7,190 nt of DNA from Pseudosulfitobacter sp. DSM 107133 (GTDB lineage Bacteria; Pseudomonadota; Alphaproteobacteria; Rhodobacterales; Rhodobacteraceae). Positions 1 to 6,008 of the stretch are shown one piece after another. The notes under the pieces were generated by a model. That model ran no database searches. It saw nothing but the letters and a program-made list of their open reading frames with translations, and was not told the DNA's origin. The translations under genes were made by a program, and so were the position numbers. Within the stretch, counting starts at the first letter, position 1, and every line of letters begins with the position of its first letter. The stretch spans positions 1 through 7,190 of the forward strand of contig NZ_CP085164.1 in NCBI RefSeq assembly GCF_022788695.1. Direction: 5' to 3'.

Positions 1-1008
1 ATGAGTTTGCTGCCAGATCGCCACCCAAACCTTGATTTCTTCGTCCTCGATATCGCGGATGCGGTGCCGAAGGACGACATGGCCTCGATGGAGCATCCGC
101 TGTTCTCACTGGCAACGAAACCGGACATGCGGCACCTCGAATATCGCAGCGGCGACAACATTCTGAAAATCCGACCATCCGGCCTCGGCCTGCCCACCAT
201 CTTCGACAAGGACATCCTGATCTTCACGATCAGCCAGCTCATGCACCGCAAGAACCGGGGCGAGGCGATTGGGGATACCGTGCGCTTTTCAGCCCGCGAG
301 CTGTCGGTTGCCACCAACCGCCCGATCGGTGGCAACCATTACAAGCGCCTCGAAGACGCTTTCGCCCGCCTCCAGGGTGCGCAGTTCGTCACCAACATCA
401 GGTCCGGTGGCAAGATCGAGACGCGGATTTTCTCGCTCATCGACGAGGGCGGTTTTGTGCGCACAGACGACGAACGGTTCCGCTTGGACTATTGCGAGGT
501 GAAGCTGTCGCGCTGGCTCATGCGGGCTATCGAGTCCGACCAGGTTGTCACGATCTCGAACGACTACTTCCGGCTGCGTCGCCCGCTGGAACGCCGCCTC
601 TACGAGATTGCGCGGAAACATTGCGGCAGCAAGCCGAAATGGCAGATCGGACTGACGACGCTCCAGAACAAGACGGGCAGCAACGCCCCCGTCAAACGAT
701 TCCGGCATAATCTGCGCGAGATCATCAAGGCGGACGTGACGCCGTTCTACCGCTTCGAGCTGGACGATGCGGACCTCGTGATCGTCCGGCCCCGCCAGTC
801 CAAGGCGCAGATCACCCCAGCCATTGCCCTGCCCGACTGGGCCGAAGAGAAAGCCCGCGCCATGGCACGGGAAAAGGGCCGAGACTACTACGCGCTGCGG
901 GCCGATTGGCTTTCTTTCGCGCAGGCGGAAACGGCCAAAGGCAATCCGCCGAAGAACGCAGGAGCGGCCTTTGTCGCCTATTGTGCAAAACAGGACAGCC
1001 TGCGCTAG
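1..1008 (+). CDS. repA: Plasmid replication initiator protein RepA (RPA family)
   Basis: 335-residue initiator expected to bind the iterons at the other end of the window and open the plasmid origin. The N-terminus (LLPDRHP at 3-9, DFF at 12-14, PKDDMASMEHPLFSL at 23-37) is the signature of the replication initiator protein A family common on alphaproteobacterial plasmids. The rest fits a winged-helix initiator: FSARELSVATNR followed by a basic segment near 96-115, and RRPLERRLYEIARKHCG near 194-212. The length is normal and the gene looks intact. If the molecule is circular, an in-frame TAG lies at 7173-7175 and no other ATG occurs after it, so ATG at 1 is the natural start (CTG at 7188 is the only near alternative). 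No good Shine-Dalgarno precedes it; the last iteron ends 8 bases upstream, which suggests autorepression by RepA. It converges with the HTH gene, 3 bases apart. Family assignment is confident; regulation is inferred. Confidence 0.93.
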   Translation: MSLLPDRHPNLDFFVLDIADAVPKDDMASMEHPLFSLATKPDMRHLEYRSGDNILKIRPSGLGLPTIFDKDILIFTISQLMHRKNRGEAIGDTVRFSARELSVATNRPIGGNHYKRLEDAFARLQGAQFVTNIRSGGKIETRIFSLIDEGGFVRTDDERFRLDYCEVKLSRWLMRAIESDQVVTISNDYFRLRRPLERRLYEIARKHCGSKPKWQIGLTTLQNKTGSNAPVKRFRHNLREIIKADVTPFYRFELDDADLVIVRPRQSKAQITPAIALPDWAEEKARAMAREKGRDYYALRADWLSFAQAETAKGNPPKNAGAAFVAYCAKQDSLR

Positions 1009-1011
1009 CGG

Positions 1012-1449
1012 CTATCCAAACAACCGCCCCCAGAAGCCCTTGCGCGGCTCGGCTGCCGTCTGCGGCCGCAGATCGACCAGGAGCGCGTGGAGCTGGTCTT
1101 CCTTGCGTTCCGCCCGTTCGGCCCGCTCTTTCAGATCCTCGATGCGTTGTTCCAGAAAACCGCGTTCGCGCTGGTCAGATTGGACCTGGGCGCGAAGCTT
1201 CTCAACTTCGGCCTGCAACGCACTGGTTTCACGGGGTGTTTCAGGTGTTTCGGTAGGGGTTGCAATTCGCTTCACAGCACCGTTCCTGTGCCCGTTAGCA
1301 TCCTTCCACCGTTCCAGCTCTGCCGCGTCGATGCTGTAGGAGCCATCATCAAGACGTTTCGCGCTAAGCTTCCCTTTTTTTATGGCTCTGGAAAGAGTTG
1401 GCTTGCTGAAATCTGCCGCTTTCGCAGCTTCTCCTAGGGTGTAACTCAT
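1012..1449 (-). CDS. Helix-turn-helix/coiled-coil plasmid maintenance protein
   Basis: 145-residue small DNA-binding protein. Residues 1-50 form a MerR/excisionase-like helix-turn-helix (YTLGEAAKAADFSKPTLSRAIKKG, then a DDGSYSIDAAELERW wing). A Thr/Pro-rich linker covers 62-75. A charged, heptad-like coiled coil covers about 76-122 (LQAEVEKLRAQVQ, LEQRIEDLKERAERAER). The C-terminus ends in the aromatic-basic tail GFWGRLFG. Proteins of this build (N-terminal HTH, long coiled coil) sit beside rep genes on many proteobacterial plasmids and are thought to act in partition or copy control, as KfrA does; the exact family is not recognised here. The start at 1449 is chosen because it precedes the HTH directly. 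It has no clear Shine-Dalgarno and is flanked on both sides by identical AGTTACACCC repeats, so autoregulation is likely. A centromere role for the repeats is possible but unproven. Confidence 0.8.
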   Translation of the reverse strand: MSYTLGEAAKAADFSKPTLSRAIKKGKLSAKRLDDGSYSIDAAELERWKDANGHRNGAVKRIATPTETPETPRETSALQAEVEKLRAQVQSDQRERGFLEQRIEDLKERAERAERKEDQLHALLVDLRPQTAAEPRKGFWGRLFG

Positions 1450-1486
1450 GGGTGTAACTGCTCGCTCTCACAGGGTTGCAATTCGC
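1257..1486. repeat. 14-base direct repeat pair, one copy inside the HTH gene
   Basis: GGGTTGCAATTCGC is found exactly at 1257-1270, within the HTH coding sequence, and at 1473-1486, in the centre of the upstream inverted-repeat array. Similarity continues as one mismatch and then TCA. The feature spans both copies. The intragenic copy encodes part of residues 60-65 (KRIATP) on the minus strand. It may be a second protein-binding site, but coincidence cannot be excluded. Confidence 0.55.
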
Positions 1487-1527
1487 CTCATCTACCTGTG
1501 AGGCTTACAGTTACGCATGTTACACCC
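1437..1527. promoter_or_regulatory. Nested repeat array over the HTH gene start: probable operator or parS-like site
   Basis: Read on the plus strand, GGGTGTAACT occurs at 1437-1446 and again at 1450-1459, with the HTH gene's start codon complement (1447-1449) between the copies. An inverted copy, GTTACACCC, lies at 1519-1527 and a partial one, AGTTAC, at 1509-1514. Nested inside is a perfect 8-bp inverted pair, CTCACAGG at 1467-1474 and CCTGTGAG at 1495-1502. The two halves are thus related as ATG..GTAACTG..CTCACAGG in opposite orientations about a centre near 1484. Such density over a DNA-binding protein's own start suggests autoregulation, or a plasmid centromere. Confidence 0.7.
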
Positions 1528-1606
1528 ACTTGGCGCATTCTCCAAACGACTTGCCGAGATTCACATCAACGGACCTTCGCTGCGCTGCGCGTGAACTCAC
1601 AGTGTG

Positions 1607-1664
1607 CGGACAAACCGTGAATTCGCTGCGGTTGCGCCAATGGCAGCTGTCGGGTTGTCCGACA
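1607..1664. repeat. Inverted repeats downstream of the DUF418 gene
   Basis: CGGACAAACCG at 1607-1617 is the inverted match, with one mismatch, of CGGGTTGTCCG at 1651-1661. The right copy also lies in a small hairpin, TGTCGG at 1648-1653 and CCGACA at 1659-1664, starting about 20 bases beyond the DUF418 stop codon. No U-tract follows it on the minus strand, so it is not a textbook terminator. The repeats sit in the 234-base gap 1450-1683, where I see no gene. They mark the junction between the replication module and the cargo. Confidence 0.45.
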
Positions 1665-1683
1665 CGGTTCACGATGATCCGTT

Positions 1684-2745
1684 TTAACCTGCTAGAGTCC
1701 GCATCGCGACCTCAATCGGCCCGCGCTTGAACCAACGCGCCCAGATCAGTGCGTAGACGGTAGCGGCGAAACAAAACAAGAGGGACGCGCCAACGGCCTG
1801 CCCTATGGTTTGCCCTCCAAGCATGCCAAGTGCCTCAAGCGTTCCCAAGCCAACCAGAATGTGAGCGATATAGAGCGTCAGGGTTTGCCGTCCTGCGGGA
1901 ACCACCAAGCGGAGAACCCCCATTGCCTTGAGGCGGTCCGAGATCAGCAAGCAGACCCCAACGACTACGCACGCGGCACCGAGGCCTGCTAGCGTGTAAA
2001 GTGGCATTGGCGGGACGGGTTCTGTTGTAGCCAGTTCCACGAGTTCAAGTGCAATCGGTGTCAATTGAGCTTTCAGAAAAGTGCTCAGGCCCTCCGCAAT
2101 CACAAATGCAACCGCGCCTCCGGCGACCAACTTCCCCTGAGTTGCGCGTTCTGCGAGCGAAATTCTACTGAGAATGATGCCGAACAGCAAAAACCCAAGC
2201 CACGGGATGACGGGGTGCCAGCCATTGAAGAACAGGTTGCGGATGAACCCAATTGGCGTCCAGAAGCCTGAGTAGGTGTAGTCGTCCCAATTCCAGCCTG
2301 CGTCATAGTTCAGCGTCAGGATCATGATGGCAAAGGCTATGTTGAGGCCGACCAGCACCCCAAACAGCGCCCGAGAGCCAAGAGGTAGCAACAGCACCCC
2401 AAACAGAAAGTAGAACGCGTAGTAGTGCAGGATATCCGCATCAAAAATGGTCATGTTCAGCAGACCGATCACCAGCAGGAACAACGCTCGCTTGATGGTC
2501 ACAGAAATCGTCTGATCAAGCCCCTTGAGGCTCGCTAAACCAAGGCCAATCCCTGCCAGAACTACAAAAGTCGCGGCAGCGCGTCCCTCGAGAGCGACCG
2601 TCAACAGGTTCAGTACGCCTTCGCCCCCTTCAGCCCCCATGGCGATCTTGAAGTTGACAATCACCATTCCGACAAAGGCGACGTAACGGGCGAGATCGAG
2701 GCCCTCAAGCCGGTTACCTTTGCTGGTTTGTTTGATCTTTTCCAT
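1684..2745 (-). CDS. DUF418 (YeiB-like) multi-pass inner-membrane protein
   Basis: 353-residue polytopic membrane protein with about ten hydrophobic segments (approximately 18-36, 57-73, 87-101, 106-122, 127-145, 178-194, 206-222, 249-268, 287-305, 316-338). Family hallmarks are visible: RLEGLDLARYVAFVGMVIVN at 12-31, HPVIPWLGFLLFGIILSR at 177-194, GRQTLTLYIAHIL at 285-297, and the C-terminal RGPIEVAMR at 341-349, which matches the GPxEWLxR end of DUF418 proteins. The family is related to membrane acyltransferases of the heparan N-acetyltransferase (DUF1624) type, but its reaction is not established. The length is slightly short for the family, yet both ends are present. Upstream, 76 bases away, lies a small membrane-protein gene on the same strand, probably in one TetR-controlled operon. 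The Shine-Dalgarno is weak. GC is lower than in the mob genes, suggesting acquired cargo. Confidence 0.88.
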   Translation of the reverse strand: MEKIKQTSKGNRLEGLDLARYVAFVGMVIVNFKIAMGAEGGEGVLNLLTVALEGRAAATFVVLAGIGLGLASLKGLDQTISVTIKRALFLLVIGLLNMTIFDADILHYYAFYFLFGVLLLPLGSRALFGVLVGLNIAFAIMILTLNYDAGWNWDDYTYSGFWTPIGFIRNLFFNGWHPVIPWLGFLLFGIILSRISLAERATQGKLVAGGAVAFVIAEGLSTFLKAQLTPIALELVELATTEPVPPMPLYTLAGLGAACVVVGVCLLISDRLKAMGVLRLVVPAGRQTLTLYIAHILVGLGTLEALGMLGGQTIGQAVGASLLFCFAATVYALIWARWFKRGPIEVAMRTLAG

Positions 2746-2821
2746 CAGTGCTATCTACTTCGCTGTCTTTGTGTCTTGATCTGGTGATACGGGTTCTATG
2801 GGCTCCGTGACAGCGGCTCGA

Positions 2822-3007
2822 TTAGGATTTGTCGTCCGAAGCGTCAGCTTTGGTTTCCGGGATGAAATAGAGAAACCACAAGAACCAAAGTGCACCAGTC
2901 AAACCCCACCATGACCCACCAACCGAGAACACCTCGATCAGCTTTGGGAGCTCATAGACCCCGATCAGACCGAGAAATCCAAGATACCAGCGCTTTTGAA
3001 ATGTCAT
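2822..3007 (-). CDS. Small two-helix membrane protein, unknown function
   Basis: 61-residue protein with two hydrophobic stretches, about 7-26 and 33-50 (SWWGLTGALWFLWFLYF), separated by a Gly/Trp turn, and a short acidic hydrophilic tail (ETKADASDDKS). Not recognised as a named family. It is judged real because the start at 3007 has a purine-rich ribosome site (AAGG and AAAGGG, the latter 7 bases upstream). It also follows directly on a TetR-type operator and a plausible promoter, and it lies in line with the DUF418 gene. The two probably form a co-transcribed membrane module under the divergent regulator. The 76-base gap to the DUF418 gene contains nothing I can name. Confidence 0.68.
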   Translation of the reverse strand: MTFQKRWYLGFLGLIGVYELPKLIEVFSVGGSWWGLTGALWFLWFLYFIPETKADASDDKS

Positions 3008-3040
3008 GACAAACCCTTTCCTTACGTCTCATTCGATGTT

Positions 3041-3060
3041 ATGAACGAACGACCGTTCAT
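3041..3060. promoter_or_regulatory. Palindromic operator for the TetR regulator
   Basis: ATGAACGAACGACCGTTCAT has perfect 7-bp arms (ATGAACG and CGTTCAT) around 6 bases. It also contains the tighter pair GAACG-AC-CGTTC. It sits in the 86-base gap between divergent genes, a classic position for a TetR-family site controlling both directions. On the minus strand it falls right after a possible promoter, so bound repressor would block it. Confidence 0.8.
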
Positions 3061-3089
3061 TGCTTAATTGGCAAACACAGGAGCGTCAA
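3061..3089 (-). promoter_or_regulatory. Possible promoter of the membrane-protein operon
   Basis: On the minus strand, TTGACG (3089-3084) is followed after 17 bases by TAAGCA (3066-3061). The -35 is good and the -10 is weak. Transcription would start inside the palindrome at 3041-3060, as expected for a TetR-repressed promoter. Predicted by eye only. Confidence 0.4.
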
Positions 3090-3093
3090 GTCA

Positions 3094-3681
3094 GTGACCG
3101 ACAAAGAGAAGTCTATTCATCCCCGAAAGATCGAAATTGTGCACGCAGCGGTCACGTGCTTTCTGGAACGCGGCTATCACCAAACGGGTGTCCGCGACAT
3201 CGCCAAGCAGGCCGAGGTTAGCCTCGGAAACCTCTACAACCACTTCAAGGGCAAGGAGGCCGTTCTGGCGTTCATCGCCGAGATAGAGGGAAAGGAGCTG
3301 GCTGGATTTATTGATCTGCTGTCAGAGCCTGATGATCCGCAAGCAGCGTTAGAGCAGTTCATTGGTGACTACGCGGAATACGTATCGCGCTCGGAAAACG
3401 CATTGCTGGGGGTGGAAATCTTAACCGAAGCCCTTCGCAACCCTGTGATCGCAGACGTCTTCGGAAAGAACCGAAGCTTTCTGATCGAAGCGTTAGTCCG
3501 TTGCCTGAACATAGGTGCCAGATTGGGTGTTTTTGCGCCATATGACGATCAGCGCGAGGTGGCCTACATGGTTTTGGACTCGTTGGAGGGGCATGGTCTT
3601 CGCAGCCTGTCGAAGAAGGCGTCAGGCGAGATCGGCATTCAGACGCTCCGGTCGATTATTCTCAACGGACTGAAACCATAG
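3094..3681 (+). CDS. TetR/AcrR-family transcriptional regulator
   Basis: 195-residue one-component repressor. The N-terminal DNA-binding domain is typical of TetR: AAVTCFLERGYHQTGVRDIA at 18-37, then AEVSLGNLYNHFKGKEAVL at 40-58. The remaining roughly 135 residues form the helical ligand-binding and dimerization domain, which varies too much to reveal the inducer. The start is GTG at 3094, supported by AGGAG at 3079-3083, 10 bases upstream. It is divergent from the small membrane protein and DUF418 genes, with an inverted-repeat operator between them, so it very likely represses that operon and itself. GC is about 53 percent in a sampled line against about 75 percent in a sampled line of the relaxase gene, so it travels with the cargo rather than with the mob module. 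Confidence 0.93.
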   Translation: MTDKEKSIHPRKIEIVHAAVTCFLERGYHQTGVRDIAKQAEVSLGNLYNHFKGKEAVLAFIAEIEGKELAGFIDLLSEPDDPQAALEQFIGDYAEYVSRSENALLGVEILTEALRNPVIADVFGKNRSFLIEALVRCLNIGARLGVFAPYDDQREVAYMVLDSLEGHGLRSLSKKASGEIGIQTLRSIILNGLKP

Positions 3682-3772
3682 TGCCAACACAGCGGACATC
3701 CATTCCCCTCGCAGCATCAGTAGGTTTGGGCTCTTCGATAACCTTCGCCGCGCGCTGCCCGAACGACCGCTA

Positions 3773-3815
3773 CGGGCTGGACCACGAGCCCTTCTATAGC
3801 CCGTGGCCCAGCCCG
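3773..3815 (-). terminator. 17-bp hairpin with the relaxase stop codon in its loop
   Basis: Arms 3773-3789 and 3799-3815 match at 15 of 17 positions. On the minus-strand transcript both exceptions become G-U pairs, giving an unbroken 17-bp stem with a 9-base loop. The relaxase stop codon TAG (3796-3794) lies in that loop. No U-run follows on the minus strand, so a factor-independent terminator is not certain; the hairpin may stabilise the mRNA 3' end. It lies in the gap 3682-3793 between the convergent tetR and relaxase genes, which otherwise holds nothing I can identify. Confidence 0.45.
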
Positions 3816-5038
3816 CGATCTCGCTCGGCGATGCTGTCCGCCTCGCGCTCGATCTCCCGCTGACGTTCCAACTCCTGCTCCCGCGCAGCGTCCAGCTCGA
3901 CTTGTCGTTCCTCGGCTTCGCGGCCCTCGCGCAATGCGGCGGCACGGTCTGCGAGGGTGTCGGGGTCGATCCCGGTCGCCGCCTCGCGCAGCCGCGCCGC
4001 CAAGTCCTGCGGCGTTTCCCGTTCCCGGTCTGGCGCGTCAGCCTCCTGCACCTCTGGTCTGCCCTGCCGTGCCTCCCAAGCCTCCCGCAATCGTTCGGCA
4101 AGATCAGGTTCCTGGTCCCGGCCATCCCGGCCCCCGGCAAGCGCCAGCTCGGCCTGCCCGGACCCTAGCCGGTCCAGCACCCGCTCCGCTGCGCGATCAA
4201 GCCAGTCGCGGACCTGGCCTGCCAGATCCCGCGCCAGCTCCATCACCTCGGCCGCACGGGCCTTGGCCTCGTGCCAGGCCCCGACGCGGCCGACCTCGAT
4301 GCCGCGCTCCTTGAGCTGCCACGCCCCCAGCGAGAGCTGGGGCAGGGGCGGCCGGTCCAGCTCGATGGCCCGCACCGTCTGCACCAGCTCCGCGCCATCG
4401 TCGCCGCGATCTCGCGCCGCCGATGCCAGCTCAAGCGCCTCGTCGCGCTGCGCCACGAGGGTCCGGTGGTCCACGCGGTCCTCAATGCCGGCCCGCTCAA
4501 GGGCGGCGTTGCTGTCCCGCGCCCACGCCTCGCGCCAGCCTTCCAGAACCTCGACAGCATTCCAGTCGCGGTTCTTGGTGGTGAAGCCCTCCGCGTCGAT
4601 CTCGCGGGTGGTCAGCAGAATGTGGGCGTGATGATTGCGCTCGTCGCCCGCACGCCCCGGTGCGTGCAGGGCGATATCAGCCACCATACCCCGGTCCACG
4701 AACTGCGCTTGTGCGTAATCGCGGACCAGGGCGACCCGCTGCGCATGGGTCAGCTCGTCGGGCAGGGCCACGCGCACCTCGCGGGCGACCTGGCTGTTCT
4801 TGCGGGTCTCGGATTCCTCGACCCGGTTCCACAGCTCGGATCGGTCACGGACCCAATCCGGCGCATGGTCCGGTGCTAGGATTTCGGTGTGATCGACACC
4901 GCCCCGCGCCGCGTAATCGAAGGTAAGCCCGGTGCGGCGGTCTTCGATGCGCTCGGCCACGCGGTAGGCGACAGCCGCCGTGGCGCTGCGGCCTTGGCTG
5001 CGAGAAATCATCGTTGCGCGTAAATGATATATCGCCAT
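3794..5038 (-). CDS. mobA: MobA/MobL-family relaxase (MobQ type)
   Basis: 414-residue DNA relaxase that nicks oriT, stays attached to the 5' end and leads the strand into a recipient using another plasmid's transfer channel. The N-terminus MAIYHLRA, with Tyr25 in AAVAYR as the candidate catalytic residue, matches the RSF1010 MobA layout. EVRVALPDEL at 87-96 is the second motif. HAPG at 125-128 with NHHAHILL at 135-142 supplies the metal-binding histidines (H125, H137, H139). ERAGIEDRVDHRTL at 181-194 is also typical of the family. Beyond about 200 the protein is Glu/Arg/Ala-rich and probably helical or coiled; no primase domain is fused, unlike RSF1010. The start at 5038 fits the family N-terminus although no Shine-Dalgarno is evident. 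It is divergent from the accessory genes with oriT between, as in other Q-type systems. The gene appears intact. Confidence 0.94.
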   Translation of the reverse strand: MAIYHLRATMISRSQGRSATAAVAYRVAERIEDRRTGLTFDYAARGGVDHTEILAPDHAPDWVRDRSELWNRVEESETRKNSQVAREVRVALPDELTHAQRVALVRDYAQAQFVDRGMVADIALHAPGRAGDERNHHAHILLTTREIDAEGFTTKNRDWNAVEVLEGWREAWARDSNAALERAGIEDRVDHRTLVAQRDEALELASAARDRGDDGAELVQTVRAIELDRPPLPQLSLGAWQLKERGIEVGRVGAWHEAKARAAEVMELARDLAGQVRDWLDRAAERVLDRLGSGQAELALAGGRDGRDQEPDLAERLREAWEARQGRPEVQEADAPDRERETPQDLAARLREAATGIDPDTLADRAAALREGREAEERQVELDAAREQELERQREIEREADSIAERDRGLGHGL

Positions 5039-5060
5039 TCAGGAGCTGCACTTTGCTTAG

Positions 5061-5131
5061 GGGTTAAGGGGAAACGCCAGTCTCCCCTACCCACACAAAC
5101 GCGCAGCGTTTGTATAAGTGGGCACTTCGTG
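5061..5131 (+). other. oriT: Origin of transfer (oriT), RSF1010-like
   Basis: Between the divergent relaxase and accessory genes lies a perfect 8-bp inverted repeat, ACAAACGC (5095-5102) and GCGTTTGT (5106-5113), followed at once by ATAAGTGGGCACTT (5114-5127). In RSF1010-type oriTs an inverted repeat precedes TAAGTGCG/CCCT, with the nick at the slash; by alignment the nick here would fall between 5122 and 5123 on the plus strand. A second hairpin, GGGT..AGGGGA with TCCCCT-ACCC, occupies 5061-5092. The nick site is inferred, not shown. Confidence 0.78.
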
Positions 5132-5193
5132 TCTTGCACCCTGCCTCAACCCACGGCACAAATCAACATAGGGCGATGAGCGTGGAGACCGAA

Positions 5194-5454
5194 ATGGCGC
5201 GAACAGTAGATCAGCAGATAGCGGAAACACAGGCCAAACTCGCTCGCCTCAAGACTCGTCAGAAAGCCAGCGAGACCCGCCGGAAAATCATCGTCGGGGC
5301 CATCGTGACAACCGAAGCCCTGAAAGACCCGAAGATTGCACGATGGATGGCGGCAACCCTGCGCAAGAACGCCACCCGCGAAGTCGATCAGAAAGAGCTG
5401 GTCGGGCTGCTGGCGGAACTGGATCAGGTGGCGGCGAAGGCGGATCAGACATGA
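5194..5454 (+). CDS. mobC: MobC/TraD-like relaxosome accessory protein
   Basis: 86-residue small basic protein that probably binds next to oriT and helps the relaxase open it. Residues 3-25 are a short coiled-coil-like helix (VDQQIAETQAKLARLKTRQK). The conserved core ETRRKIIVGAIVTTEALKDP follows and resembles the RRKxLVGA block of RSF1010 MobC and of Ti-plasmid TraD. I chose ATG 5194 because GGAG at 5184-5187 stands 6 bases ahead. ATG 5176 (92 residues) has no well-spaced site, and the upstream TTG at 5110 would run through oriT. Its stop overlaps the next gene's start as ATGA. A divergent relaxase on the other side of oriT supports the role. Family placement rests on pattern and context. Confidence 0.78.
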   Translation: MARTVDQQIAETQAKLARLKTRQKASETRRKIIVGAIVTTEALKDPKIARWMAATLRKNATREVDQKELVGLLAELDQVAAKADQT

Positions 5455-6008
5455 GCGGGAACCCCGGAGACGCGTTCGACATCCTCTCGCAGGAGCTGAC
5501 AGCCCTGCGCCGAAGCATCGAGCATCTTGCCCGCACCAGCCTCGACAAGCAGGAAGCTGAAGCCCTGAACAAAACCCTGACCCAGGCGGTTGGCAAGATG
5601 GAACGCGCGGCAGAAAATGCCCCGGCAAGCCTCCAGAACACCCTGCGGAATGACCGGGACCAGGTTGTCCGCAATGCCACCGCAGCGGCTGCCAGCGCCG
5701 CACAGGGCGTCCTGACGGAGGTGGCTGGGGAACTGGCCAAGGAGCGTGATGCCTTTCGCAAAGCCGCCGGAGAGGCCCGCAGAGAGGCGTGGCGGTGGTT
5801 TGGCGGGTTCTGGGTGTGGTTGGCCTCTGTAGGGGCCGCAGGGGCGCTCCTTGGCGCTCTGGCGGCGTTCTGGATCACGGGGCGGGGCGATGCCCGTGAG
5901 TTTGGGCAGTTTCCAAGCATCTATTGCGGCACCGCAGGCGGACAGGTGGTCGAACAGGACAACGGGTCCAGCTACTGCGCGATCTGGATCAACAGGCCGG
6001 ATCAGTGA
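5451..6008 (+). CDS. Membrane-anchored coiled-coil mobilization protein (MobB-like position)
   Basis: 185-residue protein translationally coupled to the accessory gene by an ATGA overlap. AAGG at 5437-5440 gives a possible ribosome site. Residues 1-115 are hydrophilic, alanine- and charge-rich helix, likely coiled coil. One strong membrane segment follows at about 115-143 (WFGGFWVWLASVGAAGALLG). The last 40 residues hold two cysteines, C159 (SIYCG) and C176 (SYCAIW), which could form a disulfide if this tail is periplasmic. RSF1010 MobB also has a membrane anchor that helps link relaxosome and coupling protein; an analogous role here is inferred from position. It may belong to the DUF6118 group of alphaproteobacterial plasmid proteins, but I am unsure. 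An in-frame start at 5343 would overlap the upstream gene by more than 100 bases and is not preferred. Confidence 0.75.
   Translation: MSGNPGDAFDILSQELTALRRSIEHLARTSLDKQEAEALNKTLTQAVGKMERAAENAPASLQNTLRNDRDQVVRNATAAAASAAQGVLTEVAGELAKERDAFRKAAGEARREAWRWFGGFWVWLASVGAAGALLGALAAFWITGRGDAREFGQFPSIYCGTAGGQVVEQDNGSSYCAIWINRPDQ

Noticed and set aside
1..30. repA as a 5'-truncated gene because it begins at base 1
   Set aside because: The first residues match the expected family N-terminus, and if the ends join, an in-frame stop lies just upstream at 7173-7175.
824..1339. 171-codon open frame on the plus strand spanning the repA and HTH gene ends
   Set aside because: It is out of frame with repA and antisense to the HTH gene; the composition is that of a shadow frame.
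1476..1730. 84-codon open frame in the gap between the HTH and DUF418 genes
   Set aside because: It has no ribosome site, overlaps the repeat array and the DUF418 3' end, and its product has no recognisable features.
1600..3790. Cargo as a transposon with terminal inverted repeats
   Set aside because: No matching ends, target duplication or transposase could be found around the lower-GC block.
3957..4631. Long open frame of 224 codons on the plus strand opposite the relaxase
   Set aside because: It is antisense to a relaxase with clear motifs. Its Ser/Arg/Ala-rich product looks like the shadow of a GC-rich gene, and no family signature is seen.
5110..5193. Upstream TTG start for the MobC-like gene
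   Set aside because: It would place coding sequence over the oriT inverted repeat and nick core. The family-like sequence begins later, and ATG 5194 has a good GGAG site.
5343..5450. Upstream ATG at 5343 for the membrane-anchored mob gene
   Set aside because: It would overlap the MobC-like gene by more than 100 bases, while ATG 5451 gives the usual ATGA overlap.
5288..5920. 210-codon open frame on the minus strand
   Set aside because: It lies antisense across both mobilization accessory genes, has a low-complexity Arg/Ala/Ser/Pro product and no supporting start site.
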